From Deltaproteobacteria bacterium (GTDB lineage: Bacteria > Myxococcota > Kuafuiibacteriia > Kuafuiibacteriales > Kuafuiibacteriaceae): a stretch of 64,000 bases of DNA. The DNA lies in NCBI GenBank assembly GCA_016703535.1, contig JADJBV010000002.1, positions 868,001 through 932,000 on the forward strand, written 5' to 3'. Below the pieces are notes generated by a model. The model was given only the letters and a program-made list of their open reading frames with translations. It did not search any database and had not been told where the DNA came from. Position numbers and translations under genes: made by a program. Below are positions 25,042-34,153 of the stretch, one piece after another; positions within the stretch are counted from its first letter, which is position 1; each line of letters starts with the position of its first letter.

Positions 25042-27629
25042 AGGAGCGGCACCGTCTCCTCCAACGGCAAATTGGTCGCCACACCCGCCCAGACGGCAGC
25101 GTCGATTGGGACGCCCTCCTCAAGGTCGTAGAGCAGGCCTACGAACAAGCCGATGAAGATCGTCGATTGGTCGAGCGCTCTTTGGACCTCACCTCAAAGG
25201 AGCTGTTGGAGCGGCACGAGGAGCTGAGGTTGGCCTTGGAGTCGGCCCAAGTTGGCACCTGGACTTGGTCACCGGACGACGACGAGACCCTCGGTGAAGG
25301 TTATCCGAACCCGCTCTTCCCCGACGCACCACCGCGCTTTTTCGGTCGGGCCGCCGATCTTTGGGCGACCATCCACCCCGAAGATCTGCCGCGTTTGTTG
25401 GCGGATCTGGAGCTGGCGCTGAAGGAGGGCACGGAACTGAGGCGAGAGGTCCGGGCCAGTGATGGACTCAGCCCCGATCGGTGGTTGTTGTTGCGGGGCC
25501 GGGTCTCCCTGGACACCCAGCGGATCAGCGGGGTCGTGGTCGACGTCACCCGTCAACACCGCACTCGACAAGACGCCCTGGCCCGGGAACGGCGGACTGA
25601 GCGGCTGTGGACGGCACTTCAGGCCCTGACCCAAGACGTCACCCAGGGCGAGCGGGATCCGGCGGTGTTGATGGCCCGGGTGGTGGCCAAGGTGGGGTGG
25701 GTGACCGAGGTCGCCCGGGCTTCGGTGTGGTTGGCCGATCCCGCGGGGCAAGATCTCCGACGGTTGGCCCTCCACCAGGACGGTCAAACCCAACGAGAGC
25801 CCGGGTGGGTGTGGTCGCGCGCCGAACACCCGGCGTTTTTTGAGGGGCTGGAGGAGTGGCGTGTCTTTACGGTCTTGGACTGCGACCACGATCCTCGAAC
25901 TGCAAGTTTACTTGCAAACTACCTGAGGCCTGCCGAGGTGCGATCGCTCTTGGTGGCGCCGGTGCGGATCGGTGGGGCCTTGACCGGTGCGGTGGCCCTC
26001 GAACACTGCGGCCAACCGCGAGACTGGGTCCCGGAGGAACAAAGTTTTGCGGCCTCGATCGCCGACTTCGTGGCGGTCCACCTCGAGAGCCAACGACGCC
26101 GGCAGGCCGAACAGGATCTCGAGGGGCAACGGGCCTTCTTGCGCCAGGTCATCGACCTGAACCCGCACCTGATCTTCGCCAAAGATCGGGATGGTCGATT
26201 TTCTTTGGTCAACCAGGCGGTGGCAGAGCTCTACGGCACGACCGTCGAGGCCTTGGTCGGTCGTCGGGACGCTGACTTCTCCGCCAGCCCGGAGCAGGTT
26301 CAGGCCTTCCGAAAAGACGACCGGGCGGTGTTGGAGAGCGGAAAAGAGCACCACATCGCCGAAGAGCGGGTCACCGACGCCGAAGGGAGGGTCCGCTGGC
26401 TCGAGACCGTCAAGCGGCCGATCGCCGACGCCAGCGGGCGGCCCAGTTTGGTGTTGGGCGTCTCCACCGACATCACCGTGCGCAAACGCAGCGAAGAGGA
26501 GCGGCTCCGCCTGGCCGATGAACTCCGGCAGGCGCAGAAGATGGAGGCCATCGGCGCCTTGGCAGGGGGCGTGGCCCACGACTTCAACAACCTGCTGATG
26601 CCCATCCTCTTCAGCGCCGAAGAGGGGGTCCAGGGATCGGCCGCCGAAGACCCGCGCCGGGAGCTCTTCGTGGAGATCATGACCGCCGGACACCAGGCCA
26701 AGGAACTCACCGCTCAACTATTGGCCTTTGGGCGTAAACAACAGCTGGAGCTGAGATCCCTGGAGCTCGATCGGGAGATCCGCAACACGACGCGGATCTT
26801 GACCCGGGTGATGCCGGAAAACCTGCACCTGCGTTTGGATCTCGACGCCCCGGAGATTTCGGTGCGGGCCGATCCGACCCAGATCCAACAGGTCCTGCTC
26901 AACTTGGTGATCAACGCCCGGGACGCGATGCCGGCGGGGGGAGAGGTGGTGATCGCCACTCGGGCCCTGGACGATCCCGGGGGTCCTCGGGTGGCGTTGA
27001 CCGTACGAGACGGGGGTCACGGGATCCCGGCCGAGGTTTTGCCCCGGATCTTCGAGCCCTTCTTCACCACCAAGGCCTTGGGCAAGGGCACGGGGCTGGG
27101 GCTCTCGACGGTGTACGGCATCGTGCAACAACACGGGGGTCACATCGACGTCAGCAGCGTGCCTGAACAAGGTTCGGTGTTTCGGATCTTGTTGCCGGCG
27201 GTAGAGCCCGTGCCGGAGGCGCCGCCCCGGTCCCAAACACCACTGCCCATCGTCCGCGGTGAGTCGGTGTTGGTGGTCGAAGACGAACCTCACGTACTCA
27301 AAGTGGTGGAGCGGATCTTGGGTCGTCGGGGCTTCGAGGTGTTGGTGGCCCGGGACGGCCAAGAGGCCCTCGCCATGATCGAGGCCGGGATCCGGCCGCC
27401 CGATCTGTTGGTCACTGACATCGTTTTGCCAGGGTTGGATGGGCGCGAACTCTACAAACGGCTGCGCCAACGCCTGCCCCAGCTCAGGGCCCTGTTCATG
27501 ACCGGCCATCCCCCGGAGGCCAGTGGAGGGCGCGACGATCCCAACGAAGGGGCGGGGTTGTTGCGCAAGCCCTTCACCGGCACTGAACTGGTGGAGAAGG
27601 TGGACGAGGCCTTGGCCCGCGGGCTGTAG
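25038..27629 (+). CDS. cytoplasmic hybrid histidine kinase (PAS-GAF-PAS-HisKA-HATPase-REC)
   Basis: An 863-residue kinase without membrane segments. Order: coiled N-terminus (1-65), PAS (65-175), GAF (190-350), PAS (365-485), HisKA with GGVAHDFNNLL (His514), HATPase_c with NLVINARDAM and GKGTGLGLS (610-720), and a receiver (743-860) with predicted phospho-Asp794 (LLVTDIVLPGLDG). Start overlaps the FIST gene by 4 bases, so the FIST protein probably presents the signal. No separate response regulator lies next to it, so phosphate may pass from the receiver to a distant phosphotransfer protein. The GAF-coding part carries palindrome copy 7. Confidence 0.93.
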   Translation: MKERHRLLQRQIGRHTRPDGSVDWDALLKVVEQAYEQADEDRRLVERSLDLTSKELLERHEELRLALESAQVGTWTWSPDDDETLGEGYPNPLFPDAPPRFFGRAADLWATIHPEDLPRLLADLELALKEGTELRREVRASDGLSPDRWLLLRGRVSLDTQRISGVVVDVTRQHRTRQDALARERRTERLWTALQALTQDVTQGERDPAVLMARVVAKVGWVTEVARASVWLADPAGQDLRRLALHQDGQTQREPGWVWSRAEHPAFFEGLEEWRVFTVLDCDHDPRTASLLANYLRPAEVRSLLVAPVRIGGALTGAVALEHCGQPRDWVPEEQSFAASIADFVAVHLESQRRRQAEQDLEGQRAFLRQVIDLNPHLIFAKDRDGRFSLVNQAVAELYGTTVEALVGRRDADFSASPEQVQAFRKDDRAVLESGKEHHIAEERVTDAEGRVRWLETVKRPIADASGRPSLVLGVSTDITVRKRSEEERLRLADELRQAQKMEAIGALAGGVAHDFNNLLMPILFSAEEGVQGSAAEDPRRELFVEIMTAGHQAKELTAQLLAFGRKQQLELRSLELDREIRNTTRILTRVMPENLHLRLDLDAPEISVRADPTQIQQVLLNLVINARDAMPAGGEVVIATRALDDPGGPRVALTVRDGGHGIPAEVLPRIFEPFFTTKALGKGTGLGLSTVYGIVQQHGGHIDVSSVPEQGSVFRILLPAVEPVPEAPPRSQTPLPIVRGESVLVVEDEPHVLKVVERILGRRGFEVLVARDGQEALAMIEAGIRPPDLLVTDIVLPGLDGRELYKRLRQRLPQLRALFMTGHPPEASGGRDDPNEGAGLLRKPFTGTELVEKVDEALARGL
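25901..25916. repeat. palindrome TGCAAG-N4-CTTGCA in a different frame (copy 7)
   Basis: Six-base arms around TTTA. Unlike the other copies it is read GCA AGT TTA CTT GCA, a run of rare AT-rich codons in a GC-rich gene, which argues that the DNA and not the peptide is conserved. Confidence 0.5.
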
Positions 27630-27639
27630 CCTTCGGAGA

Positions 27640-29295
27640 TTAACGTGGCGCCAGCTGGCGAGCCCGCAGAGCGTCGATGGTCAACTCGACCGGGCTGGGG
27701 ACGGCGGTGGGCTTTCGCTCGAGGTCGGTGAGGTGGACGTCCCACCAACGGAGGGCGTCCTCGGAGGTCCAGCGCCCCGCGTCTTCACAAGCCGCCAGTC
27801 GTTGTTGCAGCACCAAGGCCGAAGCCGGTCGATCGGCTCGGTCTTTGGCCAAGCAGTCGAGGATGATCTGCTCCAGCGTCGACGAAAGCGGGAGCTTCCG
27901 GTGTTTGGAGATCGGCTCCGGCGGCGTGTGGAGGTGTTGGCTGCAGACCTCGACGATGCTCGGGCCGTCAAAGACCGGGCGACCGGTGAGCAGGAAGTAG
28001 GCGACCGCCCCGACCGCATAAAGATCGCTGCGACCATCGACCGAGTCGGGGGACCGGATGGCCTCGGGCGAAAGGTACTGGGGCGTGCCCGTGATCGTGT
28101 TGCGTTGGGTGAGGTGGACGCTGCCGCCGGCGTCGATCTCCTTCACCAGCCCGAAGTCGAGCAACTTGACCAAGTCGTTGGTGCCCCCAAAGCGGTGGGG
28201 CAAGGTGACCATGATGTTGCCGGGCTTGATGTCCCGGTGGATCAGCCCGACGCCGTGGGCGTGCACCAAGGCCGCCGCCACCTGGAGCAAGATGTGGCGG
28301 ACCCGGGCTTGATCTTGAGGGCCGGCGACGGTGACCAAGCGCTCCAGGTCCACGCCATCCAGGAACTCCATGGCGTAGTAAAAGACGCCATCCGCGGTCC
28401 GACCGTAGTCGAAGATGGTCACGGTGTTGGGATGGGTGAGTTTGGCGGTCAGCTGCACTTCACTTTCGAAGCGGCGCAGGCTGGCCTCACCGGTCTGATC
28501 GGGGCGCAACAACTTGATGGCGGTGGGCCGGCGCAAGAGGGCGTGGTGGGCCCGGTAGACCTCACCCATCCCGCCTTCGCCGATCTTGGAGTCGAGGCGG
28601 TATTGACCAAGCTGGAGGGCGTCCCGAACGCTGCGCCGCAGGCCGTAGATCACGTGGGAGCTGGCGATGGCCACCGCCGAACTCAAGAGCCACCAAACAC
28701 CTTGGGTCACCGTCACCCAGAGCGCGAAGTTCTCCACCGTGTCTTGCACCATCCCGGGCTCGAAGGCCTTCCACTTGTCGAGGTCGATCTGCAGGCAATG
28801 GACGTAGTTGAAGGTCAACATCACCGCCCCCACCGCCAAGGAGAGGCCGGCGGTCCGAGGCCCCGAGCTGGGGATCATGGTCGATCGGGCCATCAACGAG
28901 TAGGTCAACCCCAACAAGACGATCAGATCGGGGCGGGCCGAGACCGGGATGTAGTAGCCCATCAAACAGACCAGGATCGAGGCCACGAAGAAGCCGCCCG
29001 CCTCTAGCCGCCTCAGGCCTTGGGCTCCGAGGGGCGCCCACCGAGCCGTCGCCGAGATCGCGAAGAAGGTCAGGCTGGCCGCCAGGTGGATCAGGTAGGA
29101 CGGCTCGGAGAGGTGGGCTGGGGTGGCGAAGAGGAGCAGGGTGATCGTCCGGTAGATCCAGAAGACCGCGAAGGAGCTCCCGGCCACCAAACAGCCCAGG
29201 ACCACGCGCCGCTGCAGGAAGGCGCGCTCCTCTTTGCTCGACGCCCAGCTGTCGAGGCCGTTCGCCACCAGGTCGAGCCTTACCCCCCGGCGCAA
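27640..29295 (-). CDS. membrane Ser/Thr protein kinase with N-terminal membrane domain
   Basis: A 551-residue protein. Residues 28-215 hold about six membrane segments, then a complete Hanks-type kinase domain (about 230-500): GEGGMGEVYRAH glycine loop, AIKLL with Lys261, HRDIKPGN (Asp355), DFG at 380-382, and GTPQYLSPE. All catalytic residues are present, so it is likely active on Ser/Thr. Placing the membrane part before the kinase reverses the usual bacterial order. The start is a TTG at 29295; a GTG at 29268 with AAGG upstream is an alternative. It ends 10 bases from the hybrid kinase gene, tail to tail. Confidence 0.92.
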   Translation of the reverse strand: MRRGVRLDLVANGLDSWASSKEERAFLQRRVVLGCLVAGSSFAVFWIYRTITLLLFATPAHLSEPSYLIHLAASLTFFAISATARWAPLGAQGLRRLEAGGFFVASILVCLMGYYIPVSARPDLIVLLGLTYSLMARSTMIPSSGPRTAGLSLAVGAVMLTFNYVHCLQIDLDKWKAFEPGMVQDTVENFALWVTVTQGVWWLLSSAVAIASSHVIYGLRRSVRDALQLGQYRLDSKIGEGGMGEVYRAHHALLRRPTAIKLLRPDQTGEASLRRFESEVQLTAKLTHPNTVTIFDYGRTADGVFYYAMEFLDGVDLERLVTVAGPQDQARVRHILLQVAAALVHAHGVGLIHRDIKPGNIMVTLPHRFGGTNDLVKLLDFGLVKEIDAGGSVHLTQRNTITGTPQYLSPEAIRSPDSVDGRSDLYAVGAVAYFLLTGRPVFDGPSIVEVCSQHLHTPPEPISKHRKLPLSSTLEQIILDCLAKDRADRPASALVLQQRLAACEDAGRWTSEDALRWWDVHLTDLERKPTAVPSPVELTIDALRARQLAPR

Positions 29296-29330
29296 CGGTC
29301 AGCAAGGGAACGATCCGGCCTTTACCCGAG

Positions 29331-31517
29331 TCAGCCTGGGCCGGGTTCCCCAGTGGGCAAGCGGATCGCCGCCGCCGAGGCTCGGAGGTCCTGGGCCAAC
29401 TCCAGGGCCGGTCGAGGAGGCGCCGAGTGCTCCACTCGGACCATCACCTTCTCGATGATCGCCGCCGCCACATCCGCCGGCAAAACGTTGAGGAGGTACT
29501 CCACCGCCGTCCCTCGAAGGCGTTCGTCACGGCCGTTGAGGGCCCCCAAACACAAACCTGAGACCTCCGGGTCCAGCACCAAGCCGAGCAGGTTGAAGAC
29601 CAGCTCCAGGCCCCGGTGGCCGGGGGTGGGCCCTTCGGGCTCTCCCATGAAGTGGGACCGGACCTTCCACGCCGCGGGGGTCGTCGATAGTTCGGCCCGG
29701 ATTTGGGTGAAGACCCGTTCGGTCGGCGGGTGGCTGCTGGGGTTTTTTCGTCGGATCTCGAGGAGCGCTCGGGCGATCAAGAACCGGAGCTCGAAGTCGG
29801 CCTCGGGGAGCGACTGAAAGAGGGCGTAGCTGACCCGGGGATCGTCCGAACCCTCGAGGATCTGGGTGAGGCGCCGTCGGGTGATCCGCGGAGTGCGGGG
29901 ATCCAAGAAGAAGTCGGTGAGCAGGCCGGCGTGGGCCGCCACCGCCTTTTTGAGGGTGGTGGTGACCGCGGCGACGATCTGGGGCTCGGGGCCCCCCAAC
30001 AACGGGATCAAGAAGGGCACCCAGTGGGGTTCGATCGGCCCTTCCTCGAGGCCCGCCAAGATCTCGGCGGAGGTCCCGGTGGTGAAGGTTCGGATCAACT
30101 TCAGGCGCCGATCGGTCTCGAAGTGGTGTGCGTCGACCTCCCGTCGCACGACGGTGTCGACCGCCGCGGCGACGCCCCCCGAACCTTGGGCCCGGAGCGC
30201 CTCGATCTCGGCCAACAAACGATCCCGATCGATCGCTACGGTGGTCGAGGCCAAGGTCCGGCGGGTGGTGAGGTCGACGATGTCTTGGGTCTCGAGTTGG
30301 ATGGCGCCGGACTGCAGGCTGATGGCCAACTCTTGTACGTAGCGGGCGTGGAGGCCCAAGCTGAGCAAGGTCAACAACAGCGCGCTGGCGATCGCTAGGC
30401 CCAAAAACACCAGCGGTGAAGACCAAGTCATGGCCACCAAGATCAAGATGGCGCCGCTGCCGATCATACTTGCGACCCGGGCCAGGCCCACGTCGATCAC
30501 CACCTTGGTGGGCCGCTTTTCCCCCGGGGCGATCGGGGTGTAGAGCAGCTCGTAGGCCGAGCGGAACAGCGAGTTCCCCAGGGCCGCCTGCAGGCCGCAG
30601 GCGAGGGCCACCATCGGCAGGGTGAGGTGGGCCAGGGCCGCAACCGCCGAAACGATGACCACCGCGGGCCTCAACAACAGGGTCCCGCTCAGGCCCAGGC
30701 GCTCCAAGCTGAGGTGGGTCAGGCCCAGCTGGATCACCAAGGTGACCAAGGCGGTCCCGGTGTAAAACACGGCGAAAAACGACACCAAAGCTCGGGGGTC
30801 GTTGTGAGTCCGGGCCGCCTCCAGGTTGAGGGCGTACTCCAAGAACACCTCGAGCAGCGTCACGGCCACGACCACCAGCGCGATGGCCCGCAGGTAAGGC
30901 CGCGCGACCAGAGGTTTCAGGCCGTCGAACATCTTGGGCGGGACCTCAGCGGTGGTCGGGCCGATCCCCGCCGAAAGTTTCTTCACCAAGAGGCCGGTGC
31001 CCAGGTTCAGGCCAGCGACCACCAGCAAGATCGTCCGTGGCTCTTGCCAGTGGGCGATGCGGTCGGCGGCCAAGCCCCCGAGCAGACCACCCAAGGTTGC
31101 GCCGGTGGTGATCCGGGCGATATGGCTGCGGATCGTGTGAGGGTCGAAGCGTTCGTTGATCACCGACCAGAAGCCACTGATCACCACGCCGCCGATCGCG
31201 GTGGTGTGCAGGTGCACCAAAACCGCGGCTGGACCGGGGTGCCGCGTCGCCAAAAACCACTCGGCGACGAAACAAGCGCCGTTCACCACCAGCACCGGCG
31301 GGAGCAAACCGGCCGGCCCTCGATGGGCGAACAAACGCGACATCAACAAGACGAACAGCAGCGAAAGGCCGGCCCCTGCACCGACGGCGTAAGGCAACAA
31401 GGTCGCGGGGAAACTGGATAGGAACAGGGCGTCCCGGACCACCTTGGCCGCGACCTGCTGGGCGATGATCCCCGCGGCCGCCGCCCCGGCCATCCAAAGT
31501 TCGGCCCCCTTGTTCAT
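29331..31517 (-). CDS. ATP/ADP carrier-like (NTT/TLC) transporter with HEAT-like C-terminal domain
   Basis: About 728 residues from the ATG at 31517 (GTG at 31529 is possible). Residues 1-400 contain around 12 membrane segments in the pattern of nucleotide exchangers and related MFS proteins (VVRDALFLSSFPATLLPYA, VISGFWSVINERFDPHTIR, GNSLFRSAYELLYTPIAPGEKRPTKVVIDVGLAR). The NSLFRSAYELLYTP...EKRxxK stretch is typical of the bacterial COG3202 group. Residues 440-728 are soluble repeating helices resembling HEAT repeats (RITRRRLTQILEGSDDPRVSYALFQSL, GTAVEYLLNVLPADVAAAIIEK). In free-living bacteria the substrate is not established; nucleotide exchange with a host is not implied. Confidence 0.82.
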   Translation of the reverse strand: MNKGAELWMAGAAAAGIIAQQVAAKVVRDALFLSSFPATLLPYAVGAGAGLSLLFVLLMSRLFAHRGPAGLLPPVLVVNGACFVAEWFLATRHPGPAAVLVHLHTTAIGGVVISGFWSVINERFDPHTIRSHIARITTGATLGGLLGGLAADRIAHWQEPRTILLVVAGLNLGTGLLVKKLSAGIGPTTAEVPPKMFDGLKPLVARPYLRAIALVVVAVTLLEVFLEYALNLEAARTHNDPRALVSFFAVFYTGTALVTLVIQLGLTHLSLERLGLSGTLLLRPAVVIVSAVAALAHLTLPMVALACGLQAALGNSLFRSAYELLYTPIAPGEKRPTKVVIDVGLARVASMIGSGAILILVAMTWSSPLVFLGLAIASALLLTLLSLGLHARYVQELAISLQSGAIQLETQDIVDLTTRRTLASTTVAIDRDRLLAEIEALRAQGSGGVAAAVDTVVRREVDAHHFETDRRLKLIRTFTTGTSAEILAGLEEGPIEPHWVPFLIPLLGGPEPQIVAAVTTTLKKAVAAHAGLLTDFFLDPRTPRITRRRLTQILEGSDDPRVSYALFQSLPEADFELRFLIARALLEIRRKNPSSHPPTERVFTQIRAELSTTPAAWKVRSHFMGEPEGPTPGHRGLELVFNLLGLVLDPEVSGLCLGALNGRDERLRGTAVEYLLNVLPADVAAAIIEKVMVRVEHSAPPRPALELAQDLRASAAAIRLPTGEPGPG

Positions 31518-31580
31518 CCCCGCCGCCACGCCCGGGCAAACTTTGCCACGGAGTGGCCCTTGCGGCCACTCACGCCCGTG

Positions 31581-32477
31581 TCAGCGGGAGCGGATGGTGA
31601 TCCTGCGGGTCTCTACGTAACGGCGTTTCGCCTCGTCGCCGTTCAGTTGGCTGTCGTAGTCCCGATCCGCCAGGTATCGGCCGAAGAAGGCCACCAAATA
31701 GGCCCGGGTCAAGGCGTTGACCTCGGCGTCGGGTACGGTCGCGGGGTTGCAGAACTCGCAGACCAACTCGCAGCTGCTGCGGTCGTCGAGGAAGCTGAGG
31801 TGGTTGGCCCCCAACGCGGTGATCTCCAAGGCCGGCGCCGCCGCGGCTTCGAAGAAGGTGGTGTAGTTGGCTTCGGCCGGAGCGCAGGCCATGCCGTTGG
31901 CGGTGGCGTCGATGGTCTCGCCGATCACCCCCAGCGGGATCGAAAGCGGCAACAAGGCGGTGGCGTCCGGCTCTTGGCCGTCCACCGGATCGACGCCGAA
32001 GACCGCCTTGACCCGGGGATCTTCTTTGGCCGCCAAAACCGCCAATTTCCCGCCCAAAGAGTGGCCCGCGAGTCCGATACGTTCTGGGTCTAGTTTGCCG
32101 AAGAGGGGGCTGGCAGGATCCGCGTCGGCCAAGATCAAGGCGTCGATGGCGGCTCGGTAGTCGGTGGCCCACAAGGCGTGGTTGGGCGTGAGGCCGGTGA
32201 CGAAGTCCACCGTACAGGCCAAGAAGCCGTGGGTCGCCAGGTGTTGGGCGTAGCTGTCGTATTGGGTCGGCGGGATCAAGAAGCCGTGGCCAAACAACAC
32301 CAGCGGGTTGTCGCTGGTGCCGGGGCTGCGGCAGTCGAGCTTGACCGGGCGCAAGGTGGTGCCGGCCTCGACCGCCACGGTCTGTACGACCTCACTCCCG
32401 GGGGCCTCGAGGTCGATCGGATCTCCACAAGCGACCACCAGCGGCGCGAACCAAAGCAGCGGGCGACGCAAGGTCAT
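31581..32477 (-). CDS. alpha/beta hydrolase lipoprotein (chlorophyllase/PETase-like fold)
   Basis: A 298-residue lipoprotein (lipobox LVVACG, Cys18). FGHGFLIPP forms the oxyanion region, GHSLGG carries the nucleophile (Ser140), Asp163 or Asp166 and His226 (GANHLSF) are likely triad partners. Paired cysteines near residues 236-243 suggest a disulfide. The pattern resembles the chlorophyllase/dienelactone-hydrolase-like group of secreted esterases. The ATG overlaps the end of the di-haem cytochrome gene by 4 bases, so the two are one operon. Substrate unknown. Confidence 0.85.
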   Translation of the reverse strand: MTLRRPLLWFAPLVVACGDPIDLEAPGSEVVQTVAVEAGTTLRPVKLDCRSPGTSDNPLVLFGHGFLIPPTQYDSYAQHLATHGFLACTVDFVTGLTPNHALWATDYRAAIDALILADADPASPLFGKLDPERIGLAGHSLGGKLAVLAAKEDPRVKAVFGVDPVDGQEPDATALLPLSIPLGVIGETIDATANGMACAPAEANYTTFFEAAAAPALEITALGANHLSFLDDRSSCELVCEFCNPATVPDAEVNALTRAYLVAFFGRYLADRDYDSQLNGDEAKRRYVETRRITIRSR

Positions 32478-34093
32478 AGGCTCCGCAAGAAGGCGACGAG
32501 GTCTTGGCGTTCGGCCTCGGTGCGCTCACAGCCGTAGACGTGACCGGCGTTGCCGTAGGCCGGGGCCGTGATGTCACCTCGGGGTCCATTCAAACACAGC
32601 AGGTCCTCCAAGGTCGGCACCGATCCGTTGTGCAGGAAACGTCCCATGGCGTGCAGGCCGTTCAGGCGGGGCGACTTGAGCTGTTGGGTGATCGAGTCGG
32701 GGCCCAGGCCACAACAGGGTGTGCCGTCGAGCTCGGGGTCGACCCAACGTTTCATCTCGGCGTCGGTGCCGATCTCTTCGTAGGTGTAGAGGTTCAGGCC
32801 CGAACCCCGAGGCCCTTGGTGACAGGTCATACAACCACCTTGTTCGAAGACCTGCCGGCCTCGAGCCACCGCGTCGGCCGCCGGGGGCGTGAGGTTTTCG
32901 GGCGCCCGCAGGCTGTACACATATTCGGCCAAGGGACGCAGCCGATCGGGGGTCCAGGTCGCCAGGTCACCCGAACCCAAGATCGCGAAGCCTTCGAGGA
33001 AACGCTCCAGGCTCTGGGCGGTGCCGGTCCAAGCCAACATCGCGTGGACCATCCCGGCCCGATCCCGTTCGTCCATCTTGGGGATGCCCCAAAGTGCGAT
33101 GACCTTGCTGACGGTCATGACCTCGTCGTCGATCGGCAGCGGCGCGACCACAAAGTCCATGGTGCCGCTCAACCAGCGGGCGTAGTGACCCTCGACCTCG
33201 GGCGTGACCGCGGCCGCCATCCCGGCCGAACCGGCCAAGGGCAACAAGGCCAACAGCAAACGCAGGCGCAAGGGGCGATCCATCGCCACCCGATCCAAGA
33301 TCGGCTGGACCACCGCCACCGCGTTCGGATCGTGGGCCGAAGGATCGGCGTTCGGCGAGACCAAGGCCGGCACCAACATGATGGTGGCGATCATCTTGCC
33401 GTATTCGTAGCGGTGGTTGGGAGCGCCGACCGCATAACGACCGTCTTCCAGCTGGCCGAAGTGACAACTCGCGCAGGTGAAGGCCAAGGTCGGGGCGTTG
33501 CCCAAAGGCGGCGCGGCCCCAAAACCCAAGGGCCGGTGGGTGGTGGAGTAGGGATCCGGGACCATGCCGTATTCGGTCCAGCCCGAGCCGACCTCCGGGA
33601 AGTTTTCGGCGAAGAACTCGATGAAGACCTGGGGAACGCCGACGGTGCCGAAGCTCTCGTAGAAGAACATCGACTTGCCACAGAGCAACATCTTGCGGCG
33701 GTCGTTGGGATCGGCCTCGTAGTCGGCGCAGGCGTCCTCCAGCCCGCCGTTCTCCATCAGCAACTCCAGATCGGTGGAGACGTTGGTCAACCCTTCGGAC
33801 TCGTCGGGTTGAGGCGCGAAGGGATCACCGAGTTGAGCGTCGGGGCGAGGGCCGGCGTCGACCCCCGAGTCGGTCCCGGCGTCACCGCTCGCGTCTGCTG
33901 GGGAGCCGAGATCGTCGTTGCCAGCGTCGAGGGGAGCCGCGTCGTCTGCGAAGCCGAGATCGGCGACGCCCAGATCCGTGGTGGCGTCGAGGTTGCTGGC
34001 GTCAACGGCGGGGGTCGGCGTGGGTGAGGTCTCGCTGTTGCCGCACGCGATCACCAAACCGAAGAGGAGGGACGAGGAGATCAGGATCCGCAC
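32474..34093 (-). CDS. di-haem cytochrome c peroxidase-like lipoprotein
   Basis: A 539-residue lipoprotein: MRILISSSLLFGLVIACGN (Cys17), then an Asp/Ala/Gly-rich linker to about residue 95. Two haem c motifs are visible, CASCH (207-211) and CMTCH (around 425), followed by DSITQQLKSPRLNGLHAMGRFLHNGSVPTLEDLL, typical of MauG/di-haem cytochrome c peroxidase relatives. A classical peroxidase reduces hydrogen peroxide; MauG-type members modify proteins or other substrates. Co-transcribed with the esterase-like lipoprotein at 31581-32477, which suggests a shared extracellular substrate. Which type it is cannot be told from the motifs alone. Confidence 0.83.
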   Translation of the reverse strand: MRILISSSLLFGLVIACGNSETSPTPTPAVDASNLDATTDLGVADLGFADDAAPLDAGNDDLGSPADASGDAGTDSGVDAGPRPDAQLGDPFAPQPDESEGLTNVSTDLELLMENGGLEDACADYEADPNDRRKMLLCGKSMFFYESFGTVGVPQVFIEFFAENFPEVGSGWTEYGMVPDPYSTTHRPLGFGAAPPLGNAPTLAFTCASCHFGQLEDGRYAVGAPNHRYEYGKMIATIMLVPALVSPNADPSAHDPNAVAVVQPILDRVAMDRPLRLRLLLALLPLAGSAGMAAAVTPEVEGHYARWLSGTMDFVVAPLPIDDEVMTVSKVIALWGIPKMDERDRAGMVHAMLAWTGTAQSLERFLEGFAILGSGDLATWTPDRLRPLAEYVYSLRAPENLTPPAADAVARGRQVFEQGGCMTCHQGPRGSGLNLYTYEEIGTDAEMKRWVDPELDGTPCCGLGPDSITQQLKSPRLNGLHAMGRFLHNGSVPTLEDLLCLNGPRGDITAPAYGNAGHVYGCERTEAERQDLVAFLRSL

Positions 34094-34153
34094 GGGGGCG
34101 AAGGCTGGCCCGCACCGCTCGCTTGAGCCATCCGTCAGTTGACGCGCTGGACC

